Source: SHLJ01 sp041618535
Lineage (GTDB): Bacteria > Bacteroidota > Bacteroidia > Flavobacteriales > Flavobacteriaceae
Assembly: GCA_041618535.1 (NCBI GenBank)
Contig: JBFKFP010000096.1
Coordinates: 1-10,626, forward strand
Length of the DNA: 10,626 bases
Direction: 5' to 3'
The position numbers and the translations under genes are program-made. Of the stretch, positions 6,450 through 10,626 are shown piece after piece. The notes beneath the pieces were generated by a model. That model was given only the letters and a program-made list of their open reading frames with translations, did not search any database and was not told the origin of the DNA. How positions within the stretch are numbered: position 1 is the stretch's first letter; each line of letters starts with the position of its first letter.

Positions 6450-8102
6450 TTGATTACATCACTTTCCATAAAGAATTATGCCCTCATCGAAGATATCCAA
6501 GTTAATTTTAAGGAGGGTCTTACTATTATTACAGGAGAAACAGGTTCCGGAAAGTCGATTTTGATCGAGGGTCTCTCCATGATCCTCGGAAGCCGGGCCG
6601 ACCTTTCCAGTGTCCGGGACATCAGTAAAAAATGCATTATAGAAGGAACCTTTCAGATCGGGAATTACCACCTTGAACAGGAATTCATAGAGTCTGAAAT
6701 CGATTTTGATGATGAAACCATCATTCGCAGAGAGATCCTGCCATCGGGAAAATCCCGCGCGTTTATTAATGATACTCCTGTGAATCTGGGTGTTCTGACA
6801 AAAATAGGGGAGAAGCTTATCGACGTTCATTCACAGCATCAGAACCTGAAACTGGCCGATTCGGGCTTTCAGTTCCAGGTGCTGGATGCACTGGCCGGCA
6901 CCGGGAATGACCTGGAGGCTTACAAGTCTACCTTGCTGTCATTCAAAACACTTCAAGGAGAGTTAGACCGGCTTCAGAAATTGAAATCGGAGGCCATAAA
7001 AGAACAGGATTATAATACTTTCCTTTTTAACGAGCTCAATGATGCCAACCTGACTCCGGGGGAGCTGGACGGATTGGAGGACGAGTATAAGATCATAAGC
7101 AATTTTGAAGCGATTCAGGAAGGACTGAATGAGGTTAGCCAGAGGTTGAACGATGAACAAATGGGAATTCTTCCAAGTTTGATAGAGATCCGAAGCAGGT
7201 TGAAAGATCTGACCGAAATGTCACCGGATTATTATCCCATGTTCGAACGTGTGAACAGTACCCTGATCGAATTACAGGATGTGTTCCAGGAAATAGATCA
7301 GAAGCTTGATGGGCTGGATGTAGATCCGGAAAGGGTTCACCTAATTACTTCAAAATTAAATACTATCAACAGCTTGATGCTGAAGCATTCAGCGAATTCA
7401 ATAAGCGAATTGATCCAGATTCGCGAGGACCTGCTGAAAAAGGTAAATGCCTTTGAAGATATCGATGATGAGATCCTGAGAAAACAAAATGTTTACAACA
7501 TCAAGGAAGGCGAAATCATGGAATTGTCGCAAAAGCTTCACAATGATCGTAAAAAAGCCATCCCACTGCTAAAAGAACATTTGGTGTCTATATTATCGGG
7601 ATTAGGCATGAAGAATTCAGTGTTTGAAATAGACCTTAAGTTGACAGAGAAATTCATGCAGACCGGAAGGGATGAACTCACCATTCTTTTTACAGCCAAC
7701 AAAGGCAGTTCTCCCAAACCACTGAAACAGGTTGCCTCTGGCGGTGAGATTTCTAGGATCATGTTGGCCATCAAATCAATTCTGGCTAATTATATGCATT
7801 TGCCCACCATTATCTTTGATGAGATCGACACCGGAGTCTCTGGTGAAATATCAGATAAAATAGGGGAAATAATGAAGCAGATGAGCGAGACCATGCAGGT
7901 TCTTACCATAACACATTTACCCCAGATCGCGGCAAAGGGAGATTCTCATTTCAAGGTGTTTAAGGAAGACCGGCACCAGGGAACCATTACACAGCTGAAC
8001 CTTCTCTCAAAAGAAGAACGGATTGTTGAAATCGCTCAGATGCTAAGCGGTAAGGAAATGACCACCTCCGCCATCGCTCATGCAAAGCAATTATTGAATT
8101 AA
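6450..8102 (+). CDS. recN: DNA repair protein RecN (SMC-like ATPase)
   Basis: 550 residues (553 in E. coli), a cytoplasmic SMC-family ATPase acting in recombinational repair of double-strand breaks. It begins MITSLSIKNYALIEDI, the family's usual opening. The Walker A GETGSGKS is at 29-36, the conserved DVHSQHQN at 125-132, the ABC signature ASGGE at 429-433, Walker B TIIFDEIDTGVSGE with Asp457-Glu458, and the H-loop THLPQIAA with His489. Between about 150 and 400 the sequence is charged and helical, consistent with a short coiled-coil arm. The start codon is TTG: the in-frame stop TGA at 6435-6437 leaves only four codons before it, and TTG is the sole NTG start in that space. A nearby ATG at 6437 is out of frame and ends after three codons. 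A candidate promoter sits just upstream. Confidence 0.96.
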   Translation: MITSLSIKNYALIEDIQVNFKEGLTIITGETGSGKSILIEGLSMILGSRADLSSVRDISKKCIIEGTFQIGNYHLEQEFIESEIDFDDETIIRREILPSGKSRAFINDTPVNLGVLTKIGEKLIDVHSQHQNLKLADSGFQFQVLDALAGTGNDLEAYKSTLLSFKTLQGELDRLQKLKSEAIKEQDYNTFLFNELNDANLTPGELDGLEDEYKIISNFEAIQEGLNEVSQRLNDEQMGILPSLIEIRSRLKDLTEMSPDYYPMFERVNSTLIELQDVFQEIDQKLDGLDVDPERVHLITSKLNTINSLMLKHSANSISELIQIREDLLKKVNAFEDIDDEILRKQNVYNIKEGEIMELSQKLHNDRKKAIPLLKEHLVSILSGLGMKNSVFEIDLKLTEKFMQTGRDELTILFTANKGSSPKPLKQVASGGEISRIMLAIKSILANYMHLPTIIFDEIDTGVSGEISDKIGEIMKQMSETMQVLTITHLPQIAAKGDSHFKVFKEDRHQGTITQLNLLSKEERIVEIAQMLSGKEMTTSAIAHAKQLLN

Positions 8103-8106
8103 ATGG

Positions 8107-8114
8107 TATATTTG
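8107..8114 (+). promoter_or_regulatory. Candidate -7 box for fabI
   Basis: TATATTTG is an exact TAnnTTTG match immediately after the recN stop and 40 bases before the fabI ATG. No convincing -33 TTTG is visible at the expected distance. It implies a leader of about 33 bases with no clear Shine-Dalgarno sequence. Confidence 0.45.
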
Positions 8115-8154
8115 ACCACCTAACCAATAGATCTAACCGCAAAAGAATTACAAC

Positions 8155-8970
8155 ATGTCATACAATTTACTCAAGGGAAAAAAAGGTATTATTTTCGGCG
8201 CCCTGGATGAAAAGTCTATAGCCTGGCAAACCGCCGTCAGGGTGCATGAAGAAGGAGGGAAGTTTGTCCTTACCAATGCTCCGATCGCAATGCGGATGGG
8301 ACAAATCGATAAGCTTGCAGAAATCACTGATTCACAAATAATTCCTGCAGACGCAACATCTGTTGAAGACCTCGAAAACCTTGTTGATAAGTCGATGGAG
8401 GTATTGGGTGGAAAATTGGATTTCGTACTTCATTCCATCGGGATGTCAGTTAATGTGAGAAAAGGCAGGGCCTACACCGATCAGAACTATGACTGGACCC
8501 AAAAGGGCATGGATGTTTCGGCCATGTCTTTCCACAAGGTTATGCAAACCCTCTATAAGGCCGATGCCATGAATGAATGGGGCAGTATTGTGGCCCTGAC
8601 CTACATGGCTGCCCAAAGGGTTTTCCCTGATTATAACGATATGGCCGATAATAAGGCCTACCTCGAGAGTATCGCCAGGAGTTTCGGTTACTTCTTCGGA
8701 AGGGATAAAAAAGTAAGGGTTAATACCATATCCCAGTCGCCCACTCCAACCACCGCTGGTCAGGGTGTGAAAGGGTTTGACGGATTTATAGCCTATGCCG
8801 AAAAAATGTCTCCTCTCGGAAACGCTACTGCGCTCGACTGTGCTAATTATACAGTTAGCCTGTTCAGTGATCTTACCCGCAGGGTAACTCTCCAGAATCT
8901 GTATAATGATGGAGGATTCAGCAACATGGGTGTGAGCGATGCGGTAATGGACACTTTTTTAGAGGACTGA
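8155..8970 (+). CDS. fabI: Enoyl-[acyl-carrier-protein] reductase (FabI type)
   Basis: 271 residues, a short-chain dehydrogenase fold enzyme that reduces the enoyl-ACP double bond with NAD(P)H in the last step of each fatty-acid elongation cycle. The N-terminal cofactor block is KKGIIFGALDEKSIAW (10-24, the FabI-type spacing with SIAW), HSIGMS is at 93-98, and the catalytic FabI pattern has Tyr150, Tyr160 and Lys167 in YMAAQRVFPDYNDMADNK (Y-x6-K). The loop after VRVNTIS reads QSPTPTTAGQGVKGF, where E. coli has AGPIRTLAASGIKDF: same length, but Ile192 becomes Thr197. This form is familiar from Bacteroidota FabI. The protein ends NDGGFSNMGV... close to the family norm. It follows recN after 52 bases and probably has its own promoter. 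Confidence 0.95.
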   Translation: MSYNLLKGKKGIIFGALDEKSIAWQTAVRVHEEGGKFVLTNAPIAMRMGQIDKLAEITDSQIIPADATSVEDLENLVDKSMEVLGGKLDFVLHSIGMSVNVRKGRAYTDQNYDWTQKGMDVSAMSFHKVMQTLYKADAMNEWGSIVALTYMAAQRVFPDYNDMADNKAYLESIARSFGYFFGRDKKVRVNTISQSPTPTTAGQGVKGFDGFIAYAEKMSPLGNATALDCANYTVSLFSDLTRRVTLQNLYNDGGFSNMGVSDAVMDTFLED

Positions 8971-9027
8971 TAATAGCAGGTTTTCAATATTTTTTTTTTA
9001 AGTTTAGCAAACCTTCATATCGATAGC
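8971..9027 (+). promoter_or_regulatory. Gap with T-tract and weak promoter-like box before the CRTAC1-like gene
   Basis: The gap holds a run of ten T at 8990-8999, overlapped by TAAGTTTA at 8999-9006, which matches TAnnTTTG except for the last base and could be the -7 box for the gene starting at 9028 or 9064. The T-run has no stable GC-rich stem before it, so I do not call a fabI terminator. A 6-base inverted repeat (AGGTTT at 8978-8983, AAACCT at 9009-9014) encloses the T-run with a 25-base loop and is probably chance. Confidence 0.3.
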
Positions 9028-10626
9028 ATGATCTGGAGGCAGGAATTAATCAATCCGTTGAAAATGAGATTCTCCCTTGTAACCAGTGTTGCGACTGGGT
9101 TAATGGTTAATATCGGATTTGCACAGGTCTATTTTAAAGATAAAGCGGCCGAATTGAACCTTCTTTATTCCTGTGGATTTACTTCTTGGGGCAACGGAAT
9201 TTCTTTTTACGATTATAACGGTGACGGATGGGATGACCTTACAGTTAATTCCGAAAGTGGGGAGCGACTTTTTTTCTTCAGAAATATCAATGGAGCTTTT
9301 ACAGAGGACCTGTTGATAATACCACCCCTTTCTGAGCAGACCAGGCAGGTTAACTGGGTCGATTTTGACAATGACGGCGATAAGGACCTTTTTGTGACCA
9401 GTGATGTATCGGGTAATCGCCTATTTGAGAATGACGGCAATATGGGACTGACTGATATTACGGCCTCAACGGGGTTACCCACCGTCAATATGTATACCTT
9501 CGGAAGCTCCTGGGGCGATTATAACAATGATGGCCTGCTCGACCTTTTTGTCAGTAACAGGGATGAGGTCAGTTTTACCATTCCAAATTTCCTGTACCGC
9601 AATAACGGGGATGGCACCTTTACAGATGTTACCATTGAAGCCGGACTTGAATTGGCTGCCCATTCCAGCTTGTGTGCGGTTTTTTTCGATTATAACAACG
9701 ACGGCTACCAGGATATTTTTGTAGCCAATGACCGCCTGATCTATCCGAATTTTCTCTACAGGAATAATGGTAACGGTACGTTCACCGAAGTAGGCTCGTC
9801 CTCTAATGTCGGGACTTTTATGAACGGTATGTCGGCTACGGTGGGGGATATCAATAACGATGGTTGGTTCGATTTGTATGTGACCAATACATCGGAAGGA
9901 AACTCACTCTTTCTGAATAACGGCGATGAAACCTTTACCGACATTGCGGTGAGTTCCGGTACAGCATTTAATGCCTATGGATGGGGCTCGGTATTCTTTG
10001 ATCCAGATCTTGACAAAGATCAGGACCTCTATGTCAGCGGGCTCTACAATACGACTAACACGACCCTTTTACCCTATGCTTATTTCCAGAATGATGGCAG
10101 CAATATTTTCAGCGAGCCGATAAATACTGGGTTCGAAGTTGACGACAGGTCGAGTTTTTCGAATGCCATTGGCGATTATAACAATGACGGACTGATAGAC
10201 CTGGCTGTGGCCAATAACCAGAATACCGAATTGTACATCTGGAAAAACGAAAGTACCACTGCCAATAACTGGTTAAAGGTGAAACTTGAAGGAGTAAGCA
10301 GCAACAGGGATGGGATAGGAGCTGTAATTGAGGTCGGTATTGCCGGACAATCCCAATACTTTTACACGGCCTGTGGAGAGGGATATCTCTCCCAAAATTC
10401 ACAATTCGAAATAATAGGTCTTGGTGATGCGACTAATGTTGATTTTCTTAAAATTAAATGGTTGGGAGGCAGTGAAGATGTATTTTTTGACCTGGCTGTA
10501 AATCAAACACTCGAGATTACAGAGGGAACGGGGACACTATCTGTTCCGGAAATCAGTGATTCGGCCAACAGGATATTTCCAAACCCTGTTTCGGAGACCC
10601 TGAATATACGGTCTGATAATGTTATC
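9028..10626 (+). CDS. Secreted CRTAC1-like FG-GAP/VCBS repeat protein with ASPIC/UnbV domain and T9SS sorting domain (partial, C-terminus cut off)
   Basis: Open to the right edge for 533 codons from the ATG at 9028. A second ATG at 9064 gives a cleaner signal peptide (MRFSLVTSVATGLMVNIGFA, cleavage before QV), and I cannot decide between them. Residues about 50-410 (numbered from 9028) form seven repeats, each with a calcium-loop motif of the D-x-[ND]-x-DG type. Residues 413-500 match ASPIC/UnbV: NNWLKVKLEGVSSNRDGIGA, the GEGYLSQN block, GLGD, and IKWLGG followed by LEITEG. After a short linker, RIFPNPVSETLNI at 515-527 opens a T9SS type A sorting domain. The product should cross the inner membrane by Sec and the outer membrane by T9SS, ending on the surface or outside. 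FG-GAP/ASPIC proteins are generally binding or adhesion modules; no catalytic motif is seen. About 60 or more residues of the sorting domain are missing. Confidence 0.9.
   Translation, partial: MIWRQELINPLKMRFSLVTSVATGLMVNIGFAQVYFKDKAAELNLLYSCGFTSWGNGISFYDYNGDGWDDLTVNSESGERLFFFRNINGAFTEDLLIIPPLSEQTRQVNWVDFDNDGDKDLFVTSDVSGNRLFENDGNMGLTDITASTGLPTVNMYTFGSSWGDYNNDGLLDLFVSNRDEVSFTIPNFLYRNNGDGTFTDVTIEAGLELAAHSSLCAVFFDYNNDGYQDIFVANDRLIYPNFLYRNNGNGTFTEVGSSSNVGTFMNGMSATVGDINNDGWFDLYVTNTSEGNSLFLNNGDETFTDIAVSSGTAFNAYGWGSVFFDPDLDKDQDLYVSGLYNTTNTTLLPYAYFQNDGSNIFSEPINTGFEVDDRSSFSNAIGDYNNDGLIDLAVANNQNTELYIWKNESTTANNWLKVKLEGVSSNRDGIGAVIEVGIAGQSQYFYTACGEGYLSQNSQFEIIGLGDATNVDFLKIKWLGGSEDVFFDLAVNQTLEITEGTGTLSVPEISDSANRIFPNPVSETLNIRSDNVI
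9211..10200 (+). repeat. Seven FG-GAP/VCBS-type coding repeats (predicted seven-bladed propeller)
   Basis: Acidic loops begin at residues 62, 112, 164, 221, 274, 325 and 383 (numbered from 9028), spaced 50, 52, 57, 53, 51 and 58 residues. Examples are DYNGDGWDD, DFDNDGDKD, DYNNDGLLD, DYNNDGYQD, DINNDGWFD and DYNNDGLID. The sixth, DPDLDKDQD, keeps acidic positions but lacks the DG turn. Repeats 3 and 4 are closest to each other and share NFLYRNNG[DN]GTFT[DE]V. Seven units equal one full integrin-alpha-like propeller. This is a protein-level repeat; the DNA copies are diverged. Confidence 0.8.

Noticed and set aside
8978..9014. Rho-independent terminator after fabI (ten-T run)
   Set aside because: No GC-rich hairpin directly precedes the T-run. 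The only inverted repeat (AGGTTT/AAACCT) is six bases, AT-rich, and encloses the T-run in its loop instead of preceding it.

Overview
The window looks like a chromosomal segment of a marine-type Bacteroidota, most likely a member of Flavobacteriaceae. Four observations support this. The run bamD-rpoZ-coaBC-porD-recN is typical of that group. Type IX secretion (T9SS) parts are present: a PorD-family protein and a cargo protein whose C-terminal sorting signal is just beginning at the right edge. Start codons lack strong Shine-Dalgarno sequences. The gaps in front of genes carry TAnnTTTG boxes, the -7 element of Bacteroidota promoters. Base composition and codon use look even throughout. I see no insertion sequence, tRNA, rRNA, CRISPR array or phage gene.

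Left part (1-1615, minus strand): a two-gene unit encoding a 5'-nucleotidase split over two polypeptides. The C-terminal substrate-binding domain is a lipoprotein and its gene comes first. The metallophosphoesterase domain follows on a separate Tat-exported protein whose C-terminus runs off the left edge. A short divergent promoter region (about 1616-1695) separates this unit from the rightward genes.

Middle (1675-8970, plus strand): a DUF6913-type protein of unknown function overlaps dapA (lysine/diaminopimelate synthesis) by one base. A new promoter then precedes bamD (outer-membrane protein assembly), rpoZ-like (RNA polymerase omega), coaBC (coenzyme A synthesis) and porD (T9SS-associated), which are packed with 8-base gaps or overlaps. 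recN (DNA repair, TTG start) and fabI (fatty-acid synthesis) each have their own candidate promoter.

Right part (9028-10626, plus strand): a secreted CRTAC1-like protein with seven FG-GAP/VCBS-type calcium-loop repeats, an ASPIC/UnbV domain and the start of a T9SS type A sorting domain. It is truncated by the window edge.

Most of the window is conserved housekeeping and envelope biology, and I did not find a clear undescribed system. The points most worth a second look are the split nucleotidase with reversed gene order and two export routes, the substituted active-site positions in CoaC, the probable loss of lysine feedback in DapA, and the uncharacterised gene coupled to dapA.
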